Below, piece by piece: positions 27,431 through 35,542 of a DNA stretch of 36,359 nucleotides. Position numbers and translations under genes: made by a program. Numbering within the stretch: the stretch's first letter is position 1; the number at the start of each line of letters is the position of its first letter. The DNA is taken from assembly GCA_030065615.1 (NCBI GenBank), contig JASJDR010000045.1, positions 1 through 36,359 of the forward strand. Direction: 5' to 3'. Under the pieces are notes generated by a model. It made no database searches. It was not told the DNA's origin and saw only the letters and a list, made by a program, of their open reading frames with translations. Source of the stretch: Xenococcus sp. MO_188.B8. Lineage in GTDB: Bacteria; Cyanobacteriota; Cyanobacteriia; Cyanobacteriales; Xenococcaceae.

Positions 27431-27699
27431 TTATTCTTAATAATTTGAATGGAAATTGCTGTTTCGTAATATTTATTTACAAAAATATTCTGAAGTTAGA
27501 TTGAGCTTCTTTACTTTGCGATCGCTTAGAAGCTTGATTTTGATTGAGCTTCAGTCCTAATATCTGATACTTCTAAGATGTAATCGCGTATTTTGCTACG
27601 AAACAACAATGTAATACAAATAATTATGGTAGTATGCTACTAATAACTAAGAATGCGGCATGTGCCTCCAATAATACATCAATTTTTATTAAGTATTTT
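27431..27699. other. Upstream region of the ABC cassette
   Basis: AT-rich leader before the cassette. GTA-type half sites occur (GTATTTTGCTAC near 27590; GTAGTATGCTAC near 27627), but none has the GTA-N8-TAC spacing of an NtcA box. No guanidine or other known riboswitch pattern was recognised. Confidence 0.4.
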
Positions 27700-28737
27700 A
27701 TGACTTGGAACAGAAACCCATTTTTATTCTCTCGGCGCACAACGATCAAGTTTATGACTGGATTAGCTGTCGGAACGGTTTTACATAATCTAACTGCTCC
27801 TGTTGCTAAATCAGCTCCTAAGATGAAGATGTCCTTGGGGGGAGTAACTTGGATTGGCTTGACTCCTTTTTATATTGCTCAGGAAAAAGGCTTTTTTGCC
27901 GACTCCAATCTTGATGTCAATTTACAAATTTTTGCTGCTAATACTGACTATGTATCAGCATTTTTAGCTGGGCGCATTGATGGTTGTGTTTCACTTGTAA
28001 CCTCAGAAGCAGTTTTATTAGCAGATAAAGGGAAAGATTTTAAAATCGTTTTAGTACAAGATAATTCTGCCGGGGGAGATGGCATTTTAGCTCGTAATAG
28101 TATCGCCAGTATTGCTGATTTTAAAGGAAAAAAAATAGCTGTCGAACAGGGTGCAGTCGGTCATTTTTTCTTGCTGCAAGTACTCAAAGAAGTTGGCTTA
28201 AGCGATCAGGATATTACAATTATTAATGCAGATGCCTCTACAGCAGCGGCAGCTTATCAAGCAGGAAATGTTGAGATCGCTAGCAGTTATGCTCCTTTTT
28301 TATCCCAGGCTGACGAAGCTCAACCTGATGGCAGAATTATCTACGATACGTCCCAGATGCCTACAGCAATAACTGATTTTTATACCTTTGATAGTAAATA
28401 TATCGAAGCTAATCCCGAAGCTGTAGAAGCTTTTATTAGAGCCATTGTTAAAGCTCTTGAGTTCTTAGAAACTAATCGAGATGAAGCAATTGCGATCGCA
28501 GCTAAAAAATTAGAAGTGACTCCCGAAGCGCTGGCTGCAGATTTAGAAGGAATTGAGTTACCAAATGCTGATGCTAATTTAAAAATGTTGTCAGAACCTA
28601 GCAGTGATCTTTATATCTTGAATTCTCTTAAGGCGATGGGAGAATTTCTGGTTGCCCAAGGGCAAATTAACGCTGTTCCCGACATGGCATCATTTATTGA
28701 ACCTAAATTCGTTCAGTCTTTTCAAGCTACTAAGTAA
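27700..28737 (+). CDS. ABC transporter substrate-binding protein, NMT1/SsuA-like, Tat signal
   Basis: A 345-aa binding protein. The N-terminus holds SRRTTIKFMTGLAVG, a twin-arginine motif followed by a hydrophobic stretch, so it is probably exported by Tat. The mature part (WIGLTPFYIAQEKGFFADSNLDVNL, GRIDGCVSL, DFKGKKIAVEQGAVGHFFLL, DITIINADASTAAAAYQAGNVEIASSYAPF) is typical of binding proteins for nitrate, sulfonates, taurine or related small compounds. I chose ATG 27700 because the frame's first ATG (27634) would put 22 non-signal residues before the Tat motif. It is the first gene of a four-gene cassette. The ligand is not predictable by eye. Confidence 0.86.
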   Translation: MTWNRNPFLFSRRTTIKFMTGLAVGTVLHNLTAPVAKSAPKMKMSLGGVTWIGLTPFYIAQEKGFFADSNLDVNLQIFAANTDYVSAFLAGRIDGCVSLVTSEAVLLADKGKDFKIVLVQDNSAGGDGILARNSIASIADFKGKKIAVEQGAVGHFFLLQVLKEVGLSDQDITIINADASTAAAAYQAGNVEIASSYAPFLSQADEAQPDGRIIYDTSQMPTAITDFYTFDSKYIEANPEAVEAFIRAIVKALEFLETNRDEAIAIAAKKLEVTPEALAADLEGIELPNADANLKMLSEPSSDLYILNSLKAMGEFLVAQGQINAVPDMASFIEPKFVQSFQATK

Positions 28738-28752
28738 TTACTGTAATTACTA

Positions 28753-29568
28753 ATGAATAAACCCAAACCTTCCTATCTCAAACCTTCGGTTTTTTGGAGT
28801 ATTCGTCAGGGTTTTCCTAGTTGGTTAAAATTGTTGCTAACGGGAATAGCGCTGATTATTCCCTTAACTATCTGGTCGTTGCTCAGCTACCAAGGATTAG
28901 TTAATTCCCAATTTTTACCTACGCCAACGGCAGTGTTGCAAGCGGGAATTGAGATGTTTAAGTCAGAAGATTTAATGCTCGATATCGTCGCTAGTTTTAG
29001 TCGAGTTTTAGCAGGTTTTATCTGTGCTGCGATCGTTGGCATCCCCGTGGGCATTGCAATGGGAACTTTTTACAGCATGGAAAGTTTATTTGGCTCAATT
29101 GTCGGGGTAGTGCGTTATATGCCGATCGCCGCTTTTATGCCCCTCATCATTCTCTGGGCTGGTTTAGGGGAAGTATCTAAAATTTTGATTATTTTTCTAG
29201 GAATTGTTTTTTATAATGCCATCATGATCGCCGATGCGGTTAAATTTATCCCCAATGAAATGCTCAATGCGGCCTATACTTTGGGGGCGAATCGTTTTGA
29301 TTTAGTATTCCGGGTAATTTTGCCAGCGGTTATTCCCAGTATTATCGATACCCTGAGGGTTAATGTAGCAGGTGCTTGGAACTTCCTGGTAATTTCAGAA
29401 TTAATTGCGGCTCAAAATGGTTTAGGCTTCAAAATTGTTTATTCCCAGAGGTTTCTTAATACGGATAAAGTACTGTTCTGTATTGTGGTTATCGGTATTA
29501 TCGGCTTGCTTTTGGACTATAGTTTTAAGCTGTTCTACAAATTTGCCCTACCCTGGGCAGAACAGTAG
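28753..29568 (+). CDS. ABC transporter permease, SsuC/TauC/NrtB-like
   Basis: A 271-aa inner-membrane permease with about six hydrophobic segments, and a BPD_transp_1 domain across residues about 75-265. The cytoplasmic EAA loop that docks on the ATPase is AAYTLGANRFDLVFRVILPA (about 175-194), followed by VIPSIIDTLRVNVAGAWNFLV, characteristic of the nitrate/sulfonate/taurine importer class. It lies 15 bp after the binding-protein gene and is surely co-transcribed. Confidence 0.92.
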   Translation: MNKPKPSYLKPSVFWSIRQGFPSWLKLLLTGIALIIPLTIWSLLSYQGLVNSQFLPTPTAVLQAGIEMFKSEDLMLDIVASFSRVLAGFICAAIVGIPVGIAMGTFYSMESLFGSIVGVVRYMPIAAFMPLIILWAGLGEVSKILIIFLGIVFYNAIMIADAVKFIPNEMLNAAYTLGANRFDLVFRVILPAVIPSIIDTLRVNVAGAWNFLVISELIAAQNGLGFKIVYSQRFLNTDKVLFCIVVIGIIGLLLDYSFKLFYKFALPWAEQ

Positions 29569-29610
29569 GGTGTTGACCAATTAAAAAATTGACCAATGGG
29601 ATAAAGATAA

Positions 29611-30246
29611 ATGATAAATAATAAATGTTTTAATTTTGATCGCGGTGGCACGGCGTTACTAATTATCGATTTCCAGGCTGATGTTTTTAATGGAGGAGCA
29701 TTGCAACTTGTCGGAACTGAGGCGGTTTTACCAAAAGCAAAACAGGTATTAGCTGCGGCCCGAGAAATCGGTTTACCCATTATTCATACCCAAGAAGTAC
29801 ATCGTAAAGAAATGGTGGATTTTGGGCGGGAATTAGATGGTGTAGAACCAGTTCATTGTTTGGAAAATTGGCCTGGTACAGATTTTCATCCTGAACTATA
29901 CCCCCGCAATGGAGAATATACCATCTCTAAAAGACGCTATAGCTGCTTTTTCGGCACAGATTTAGAAATCTTGCTGAGAGGTTTACAAGTCAAGACTTTG
30001 ATCGTAATGGGTACTATGACCAATGTTTGTATCCACTACACTGTTGCCGAAGCTCATCAAAGAGATTATCATTTCTACGTCATTGAAGACTGTTGTGCAG
30101 GCTCTGATTGGGATGCTCATTGGGCAGCTCTTAAAGCAATGAAATACCTACAGCGTAATTCCTTAATCACTAGTCAGGTATTTATTAATCAAACTAAAGC
30201 TTCTCTTATCAACAAATCTGAGATTTCATCCATACCAACAACTTGA
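29611..30246 (+). CDS. Isochorismatase-like cysteine hydrolase
   Basis: A 211-aa amidase-type enzyme. The catalytic triad is visible as Asp20 (LIIDFQADV), Lys107 (TISKRRYSCFFGTDL) and Cys140 (MGTMTNVCIHYTVAEAHQRDY), with the cis-peptide Met-Thr before the Cys. It is a real hydrolase of the nicotinamidase/biuret hydrolase/carbamoylsarcosine amidase class rather than a catalytically dead member. It sits between permease (42 bp) and ATPase genes, so it probably acts on the imported compound, plausibly cutting an amide or ureido bond. The C-terminal tail (about 190-211, Ser/Ile-rich) is unlike the family and may be an extension from frame drift. Substrate unknown. Confidence 0.88.
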   Translation: MINNKCFNFDRGGTALLIIDFQADVFNGGALQLVGTEAVLPKAKQVLAAAREIGLPIIHTQEVHRKEMVDFGRELDGVEPVHCLENWPGTDFHPELYPRNGEYTISKRRYSCFFGTDLEILLRGLQVKTLIVMGTMTNVCIHYTVAEAHQRDYHFYVIEDCCAGSDWDAHWAALKAMKYLQRNSLITSQVFINQTKASLINKSEISSIPTT

Positions 30247-30381
30247 TTAATTAAAGCTTCTTTTATTGCTTATGCTCGGGAAATTGATTGCTTTAAATGT
30301 CAAGAATATGGGGAAGGAGCTAAATATTATGGCTCTTGGCGATCGTTTACTGATGTGGCAGTTATTACTCCTAAACTTTAA
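30247..30381 (+). pseudogene. Gene fragment in frame behind the hydrolase
   Basis: After the hydrolase TGA the same frame stays open for 44 codons to TAA 30379-30381, reading LIKASFIAYAREIDCFKCQE, then YGEGAKYYGSWRSFTDVAVI and TPKL. There is no start codon. The protein-like composition (two Cys, WRSF, YGEGAKYYG) suggests the tail of a lost gene. TAAAGCTTCT(C/T)TTAT occurs both in the hydrolase tail and here, which may mark the junction. I do not recognise the family. Confidence 0.4.
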
Positions 30382-30404
30382 TAGATTAATTTAGATAGCG
30401 AATT

Positions 30405-31247
30405 ATGAAATCATTCTCCAATGATGTTTTCGTCGATCCTAGTCAGAATCTCAGAGAATCAAATTATTTACAGCCCAAATTAGAAATTCATAATCTCTCC
30501 AAAACTTTTACCAATGCCTCTGCCAATCAAAAATACGGCAATAGACAGCAACAACTTGTCGTCTTAGATCGAATAAATCTTGATATTTATCCCAATGAAT
30601 TTGTCTGTATCGTGGGAGCTTCAGGTTGTGGTAAATCTACTTTACTCAATATTGTTGCCGGTTTAATGCCTCCATCTTCGGGCAAAGTGATGATCAATGG
30701 TACAGAATCATTCGGCCCTGGAGCTGATCGAGGTATGGTATTTCAAAACTATACTCTGTTTCCCTGGTTAACTGTTGCTGAAAATATTGGATTTGGTCTA
30801 ACTCTGAAAAAAATCCCCAAAGCCCAACGCAAGGAAATTATTAGCTACTATTTAGACATTATTGGTTTAACTAAGTTTGCCCATGCCTATCCCAAACAGC
30901 TTTCTGGGGGCATGAAACAGCGAGTTGCGATCGCTAGATCTTTAGCTAACCAACCACAAATTTTGCTCTTAGACGAACCTTTTGGCGCATTGGATGCCCA
31001 GACTAAGGAACAGATGCAGGAATTTTTATTAGATTTGTGGGATAAAACTCATATTACACTGTTAATGATTACCCATGATGTCGAGGAAGCGATCTTTCTT
31101 GCCCAAAGAATTTATGTGATGTCCGCCCATCCAGGAAGAATTAAAGAAGAAATTAGAATCGACTTACCTAATCAACGTCATCTTGATATTAAGCTAACAG
31201 GAAAGTTTATTGAATACAAACGCAGAGTAATTCAGGCACTCCGTTAA
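30405..31247 (+). CDS. ABC transporter ATP-binding protein, SsuB/TauB/NrtD-like
   Basis: A 280-aa ATPase for the importer. It shows Walker A GASGCGKST, Q-loop FQNYTLFPWLTVAENIGFGL, the signature LSGGMKQRVAIARSLA, Walker B ILLLDEPFGALDAQT and H-loop MITHDVEEAIFLAQR. FPWLTVxENIxFGL and the ending SAHPGRIKEEIRIDLP are typical of the nitrate/sulfonate/taurine group. It has about 20 extra residues at the N-terminus before KLEIHNLSKTF. It is the last gene of the cassette, and a hairpin at 31257-31281 follows. Confidence 0.93.
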   Translation: MKSFSNDVFVDPSQNLRESNYLQPKLEIHNLSKTFTNASANQKYGNRQQQLVVLDRINLDIYPNEFVCIVGASGCGKSTLLNIVAGLMPPSSGKVMINGTESFGPGADRGMVFQNYTLFPWLTVAENIGFGLTLKKIPKAQRKEIISYYLDIIGLTKFAHAYPKQLSGGMKQRVAIARSLANQPQILLLDEPFGALDAQTKEQMQEFLLDLWDKTHITLLMITHDVEEAIFLAQRIYVMSAHPGRIKEEIRIDLPNQRHLDIKLTGKFIEYKRRVIQALR

Positions 31248-31256
31248 GAAAGTAAC

Positions 31257-31281
31257 AAGGGTTTGACAATGTCAAACCCTT
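31257..31281. terminator. Hairpin between convergent genes
   Basis: AAGGGTTTGAC and GTCAAACCCTT form a perfect 11-bp stem around AAT, 10 bp after the ATPase stop and about 30 bp before the 3' end of chimera B. No strong T-tract follows on either strand, but position and strength fit a bidirectional terminator. Confidence 0.75.
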
Positions 31282-31313
31282 CAGCATAAGTAAATGAAAA
31301 TATTTTGGCTCAT

Positions 31314-33875
31314 CTAATTAGATACCAGTCGGACTAAGCGAATAACAGTACGTTGGTTGAGGGGAGAACTCGGGGGAGCTCCAGGTAAAGGTTGAGAGAA
31401 ACCCAATCCTTCGGCTAAGAATTTGTGGGAGAGCTGTTTTTGTTTAAGATAGCTCACGACTACGTTAGCCCTATCTTGGGAAAGCTTCTGGTTAAGGTTA
31501 GCTGAACCAGTTTTTGAGGTATGACCTTGAACTTTAATCGCAATAGTAGTGGGGTTAAATTCAGCAATATCTATTGCTAATGTGTCCAATGTTCGTTTCC
31601 CTTCTGCGGTTAACATGGCAGAGCCGAAGGCAAATTTCACCTCACCTTTGAAAGCGACATTGCCAATATCAGCTCCTTGTTTCACCTGAGCCTCAGAATC
31701 TTTGACATTGGAGGTACTAGCTGGCAATTTCGCCCCTTTGAGTAGCATTGCCAATTTCGGGTTATCTTGACTGACCATTTCAATAAGTTTATTGGTTCTA
31801 GTGGCAGCAGAATTGACAAAATCAGCATTGTAGAGAGCTTTGAAATCTGGAGGAACTTCGTCTATAGTACCTGATAGGGCCAAGATTCCCGCGAGGGCAC
31901 CAATTCTTTTGTCTAAGGTTTCTGACTTCATCCAGTCTTGTGCTTCAACAGAGGTAAAAAAATGAATGCCTTTAAACACAGCAGCTGCTTCTAAATCATT
32001 TAGATTGCCATCAGCAGCAATCTGACTAGTAAGTACAGCTCTATTCTGTATAGAAGAATCAATTTGGTGGTAGTATTTTTCGACGAACTCTTTCACCGCT
32101 TGGGGATTTGACTCGAGGATCCTATCAGAAGCGACAGCTATGTCAACAATAACTGTGGGAGCGTCGGCACTACTCAATAAAACAGTGTTACCTTGTGTTC
32201 TCGCTTCGGTTATCAAAGGTTCCCAAAGCACTGCCAGGGCAATATTAGACTGAGGAGCTTGCATCTGCTTCCAGGCTGTGGTGGCATCATCTACCCGTAT
32301 GACCTCAAAATCAGCAAGATCAAAGTTCTCAAATTTGGTATCAAGTATCATTGCCAGCAACTCACTAGGCGTATCTCCGGCAAAGATCATCTTCAGCCTT
32401 TGTCCCTGAGATTGTTTTTGCTTGACTAACTGCTCTAAGTCAATCAAAGACTTGAGTTGGGGATACTCTTTGGTGTTGAGAACAATGGCATCAGCTCCCA
32501 CGGTCCGATCAACTAGGGCGACAATTTTTCCTTGAGGTTTATGCTGAATAAATTGATCGAGAGTGGTGAGAATTATATCTGCTTTGCCTTGATTGAGGTC
32601 ATCAGCTAGTTGCGCTTGAACAAATTCATCACCGTATTCTAGCGTAATGCCGCTTTTCTTAAGAGCATATCGAAATTCTGTGCTGCGTATGGTTGCGTAA
32701 CCGCTGAAGGTGTTACCTAAAACCTTGATTGTGCTATTTGAGTGGCGATTGGTATCTTCTGTAGCATTAGCGTCCGTCGCTGTCGTCTCGGCCAAGAATT
32801 GCTCTTGAAGGGCAAAAGATCCCTTAGGCGTATTATTGTCTTTTTGCGAATTGTTGAAGAAAATTACTAGGGGAGAAATCACTAATAATCCTAACGTGAT
32901 TGCATAAGCAGCTATTCGAGTAAGTGGTTCATTTTTGATATGAGTTGCCATTGAGACTTTTTTCTTGTTTGGCAAAGTTGGTGATTTTTTTTCTTGAGCA
33001 GATAATTGCTTTTTAACCCAAACTGGATTAAATATTGATTGATAAATACGATTGGCTACTTTTAACTTATTTTCTTGCTCAGTGACCAATCCTAATTTAA
33101 TTAATTCTCGTTGTTCTTGAGTTTTATCGGCACTGATTTCTCCTTGCTCTAAAATCTCTAAGTATAGATTAAGTAGCGTTCTAGGAAGACATATTGTATT
33201 GTTTAGCAAATAATATTGAATTGTTTTTAAATATCCCCCTAGTGCCTGAGTTTTCCAATGATGAATCACATTATCTTGCACTAACTTGTCAACTATCATA
33301 GCTTCTAAATTTTCAGGGATATAATAGTTAGAATCTGAAACGATTTGACAAATTTCTCGTGTCAATAAAGGATGTCCTCCTGTCCAGGAAAAAACTTCTC
33401 TAAGTAAAGCATAAGGGGAAGCAGCTTTGGTTTCTAAATTAAGGGAACTAACTATTTCTTGTTGGGAAGGTGACAACAATTTTAACTGGTTGTTTGATGG
33501 TCCTAAATTTTGCAAGAAATAGTTAAGAGTTTTTGGTTTTAGCCATCCTTTCTCTATCATCAATTGTCCCAAAAGCATTTGCGTTTGCTTTTGTTCTTCA
33601 AGTAAGATTTCAATCTGTTGTGCATCTATCAAAGAGGCTTCTTGCAGATAATAACCTAAAGGTTCTGTTTTTGGTTGTTGTAACAACTTAGGCAATTGTT
33701 CGACAAAAAAATCTACGGTTTTTTGTTTAAGTATTCCTTGCGACACCAAAATTGTGCCGAATTTGACTTGATTGTCTTTCGATTGAATCTCTAAAGCTTT
33801 TCGAATTTGTAAATCGGAAATTAATCCAGCCTGTTTTAAAACTTTACCAAGCGGTTTGATAACTATATTATTCAT
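31314..33875 (-). CDS. Chimeric membrane protein B, paralogue of 24130-26769
   Basis: An 853-aa protein with the same order of parts as chimera A: two MshEN-like helical modules (about 7-64, 72-124), an AAA_35-like part without P-loop (about 134-289, SWTGGHPLLTREICQIV), one TM helix (about 318-340), a periplasmic NMT1/SsuA-like domain (about 380-705) and an OmpA-like domain (about 740-853, GHTSKTGSANLNQKLSQDRA). Long runs are identical to A; the linker after the TM helix is unlike A and lacks the 11-residue repeats. Both copies point the same way, so they make a ~2.6-kb direct repeat around the ABC cassette. It could tether or sense the transporter ligand at the cell wall (inference). Confidence 0.8.
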   Translation of the reverse strand: MNNIVIKPLGKVLKQAGLISDLQIRKALEIQSKDNQVKFGTILVSQGILKQKTVDFFVEQLPKLLQQPKTEPLGYYLQEASLIDAQQIEILLEEQKQTQMLLGQLMIEKGWLKPKTLNYFLQNLGPSNNQLKLLSPSQQEIVSSLNLETKAASPYALLREVFSWTGGHPLLTREICQIVSDSNYYIPENLEAMIVDKLVQDNVIHHWKTQALGGYLKTIQYYLLNNTICLPRTLLNLYLEILEQGEISADKTQEQRELIKLGLVTEQENKLKVANRIYQSIFNPVWVKKQLSAQEKKSPTLPNKKKVSMATHIKNEPLTRIAAYAITLGLLVISPLVIFFNNSQKDNNTPKGSFALQEQFLAETTATDANATEDTNRHSNSTIKVLGNTFSGYATIRSTEFRYALKKSGITLEYGDEFVQAQLADDLNQGKADIILTTLDQFIQHKPQGKIVALVDRTVGADAIVLNTKEYPQLKSLIDLEQLVKQKQSQGQRLKMIFAGDTPSELLAMILDTKFENFDLADFEVIRVDDATTAWKQMQAPQSNIALAVLWEPLITEARTQGNTVLLSSADAPTVIVDIAVASDRILESNPQAVKEFVEKYYHQIDSSIQNRAVLTSQIAADGNLNDLEAAAVFKGIHFFTSVEAQDWMKSETLDKRIGALAGILALSGTIDEVPPDFKALYNADFVNSAATRTNKLIEMVSQDNPKLAMLLKGAKLPASTSNVKDSEAQVKQGADIGNVAFKGEVKFAFGSAMLTAEGKRTLDTLAIDIAEFNPTTIAIKVQGHTSKTGSANLNQKLSQDRANVVVSYLKQKQLSHKFLAEGLGFSQPLPGAPPSSPLNQRTVIRLVRLVSN

Positions 33876-34550
33876 TATTATTGATTAACTAAGCAAAATA
33901 TCTTTTTGCTATTTATTTTACATATTTTCGAGCAACTTAAAAACCGTAGTACTTTATTTGTAATACCTTGCTGCGCTTAATTTGACTTCTGGTAACAGCA
34001 GTAACACCATAAGAAAATAGAATTTTCTTCTTACAAATTCTATATTTTTCTCCTGAATCTTAAATTCTGAATTCTGTCTCTTATTCAAAACTAATAATTT
34101 TTAGGCTATCGAAATCCTAGGGAACAAATTGTTTCTCTCCAGACATAACGAATCAAATTCGTCGAACGCTCACCTTAACTTCTATTTTGTTTGATCTAAA
34201 TCCTCAAGAAAATTAGAAGCGATCGCGTTTCCAGAGATCTTAGGGAATAGCGATCGCTCACAGTCAATAGAGCGATCGCCTAATGAAGAAAAAACGGATT
34301 TGGTCTCAGAGGCATTAGTCTGTCAATTGTGAAGGGAGAAAATTTAATAACACTTACTCATCAAATTAGTCTTGACAAAGTGGTAGTTCAAAATTGTGTA
34401 GCCTTATATTCTGCATTTTGGTAACAACTTAGAGAAAACCTGTCTATAATAAAACTATGATTGGATGCATTTTTATTTATTTTTGTCAAGAGGAAAATCC
34501 AAGAAATTTAAGACACCAACTTTTAATCAGATCTTGAGGGAGATATATCC
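33876..34550. other. Intergenic stretch with hairpin, HIP1 cluster and a -10 element
   Basis: About 675 bp without a supported gene. It contains an AAGAAAAT-AGA-ATTTTCTT hairpin (34011-34029), three GCGATCGC octamers within 61 bp (34219, 34250, 34272) and a TATAAT (34445-34450) about 100 bp before the next gene. A TTGACA at 34372-34377 has no well-spaced -10. Confidence 0.55.
34219..34279. repeat. Cluster of three HIP1 octamers
   Basis: GCGATCGC at 34219-34226, 34250-34257 and 34272-34279. HIP1 is abundant in many cyanobacteria, but three within 61 bp of non-coding DNA is dense. Confidence 0.8.
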
Positions 34551-34796
34551 ATGTTGACAGTAAACCGTGACCAAAAGTCCCAAGAATACCGCTTCCACGA
34601 CATCATGACTCTAGCCGAAGAAGCAGAAAAACTGGGAAAAAGAGCGATGCAGTTAGGACTGATATCTAGTTTAACCGTCCATGTGTTTCCAGACTGCTGG
34701 CAATTTTCCCTTTCTAACAATCAAGAATCGGAACTCCTGACTCCACAAGAAGCATACCTTCATTTTAAAAAACTCCTGGAAACATCAGACCGATAG
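34551..34796 (+). CDS. Small hypothetical protein (81 aa)
   Basis: It begins at ATG 34551 with a strong Shine-Dalgarno, GAGGGAG (34536-34542), 8 nt upstream. The protein is soluble: an N-terminal helix (HDIMTLAEEAEKLGKRAMQLG), a beta segment (LTVHVFPDCWQFSL) and a C-terminal helix (TPQEAYLHFKKLLET), so it looks like a compact alpha/beta fold. I do not recognise the family. A TATAAT at 34445-34450 may be its -10. Confidence 0.7.
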   Translation: MLTVNRDQKSQEYRFHDIMTLAEEAEKLGKRAMQLGLISSLTVHVFPDCWQFSLSNNQESELLTPQEAYLHFKKLLETSDR

Positions 34797-34945
34797 GTCA
34801 AAAGTGGCGAGACCTCGCGTTCTTCCATTCGTCTCGTCTTCGCAGGATAATAATGAGCAGCGCAGTTGTCAAGACTTAACCGAATAAAGTAGAGCAGGCA
34901 AAGCTTAAGTATGTTGCTATCGAACAAGCTGCCTACGAATCAGGA

Positions 34946-35209
34946 ATGGATATTATGGCAGGAGCGGAATTACGCAGACTGCAAAATTTAGTAGAGATTA
35001 CTAATACCATGCCTGTGTGGGAACGTCCCCAGTATTTCATGGAACGCTTACCTAAAACTTTGCTAGCGCTCGAACTACAGATGACGAGAATAGAAGCAGC
35101 TCAAAAATCTTGGCAGCGAGATCCGCAAGCTTTTATGGACAAATTTGTGCCGATGTTTTTTAATGGTTTAAACTCTTTCGATAACCAGAAAAAAATTAGC
35201 TCAAATTGA
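34946..35209 (+). CDS. Small hypothetical protein (87 aa), start uncertain
   Basis: Helical, charged, soluble protein: AELRRLQNLVEITNTMPVWERPQYFMERLPKT...LEIQMTRIEAA-type heptads, ending in MDKFVPMFFNGLNSF. The frame is open upstream to 34880 (PNKVEQAKLKYVAIEQAAYESG) with no start codon, and that extension looks protein-like. The gene may therefore be 5'-truncated, perhaps by the repeat patch at about 34804-34860. ATG 34946 or 34955 could serve as start. Not recognised. Confidence 0.5.
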   Translation: MDIMAGAELRRLQNLVEITNTMPVWERPQYFMERLPKTLLALELQMTRIEAAQKSWQRDPQAFMDKFVPMFFNGLNSFDNQKKISSN

Positions 35210-35350
35210 GATAAATAATTACAGTTAGTAGGGAAATTTCTTCCCTACTGGGCTTCGATATGCGAAAGGAATAAGTAATAAGTGAAAAAATATCCTAACA
35301 AGACTTTTAGAATTGAAGCCTGATTATAAGGTTCTACAAGAGAAAAATTA

Positions 35351-35542
35351 TTATTTTGTTCCAGCACAAGGACTTGTCCCAGCACAAGGATTGGTTCCAG
35401 CACAAGGATTTGTCCCAGCACAAGGATTTTGCTCTTGTACTCCAGTATTAGGACTGTTTGGGTCTCCATTCTGCTGGCAAGAAACTACTCCGATAGACAA
35501 GAGAGATACAGCAGCGAGCATAGCAATATATTTAACTTTCAT
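35351..35542 (-). CDS. Tiny lipoprotein with four PCAGT repeats
   Basis: A 63-aa protein. Residues 1-21 are a lipoprotein signal (MKVKYIAMLAAVSLLSIGVVSC) with lipobox VVSC. The mature part is a short spacer rich in N, P and G, then NPCAGT three times, SPCAGT and a final K, so four Cys lie exactly six residues apart. On the plus strand the repeat appears as 18-bp units with CCAGCACAAGGA. Its role is unknown. Regular Cys spacing could bind metal or form disulfides at the membrane surface. There is no close neighbour gene and no clear Shine-Dalgarno. Confidence 0.72.
   Translation of the reverse strand: MKVKYIAMLAAVSLLSIGVVSCQQNGDPNSPNTGVQEQNPCAGTNPCAGTNPCAGTSPCAGTK

Noticed and set aside
27584..27640. 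Possible NtcA box before the binding-protein gene
   Set aside because: GTA and TAC half sites are present, but spacers are 6 nt (or 9 nt for the GTAAT...TTAC near 27466), not the required 8.
34372..34377. TTGACA as -35 for the gene at 34551
   Set aside because: No -10 hexamer at 16-18 bp; the nearest TTATAT is about 26 bp away.
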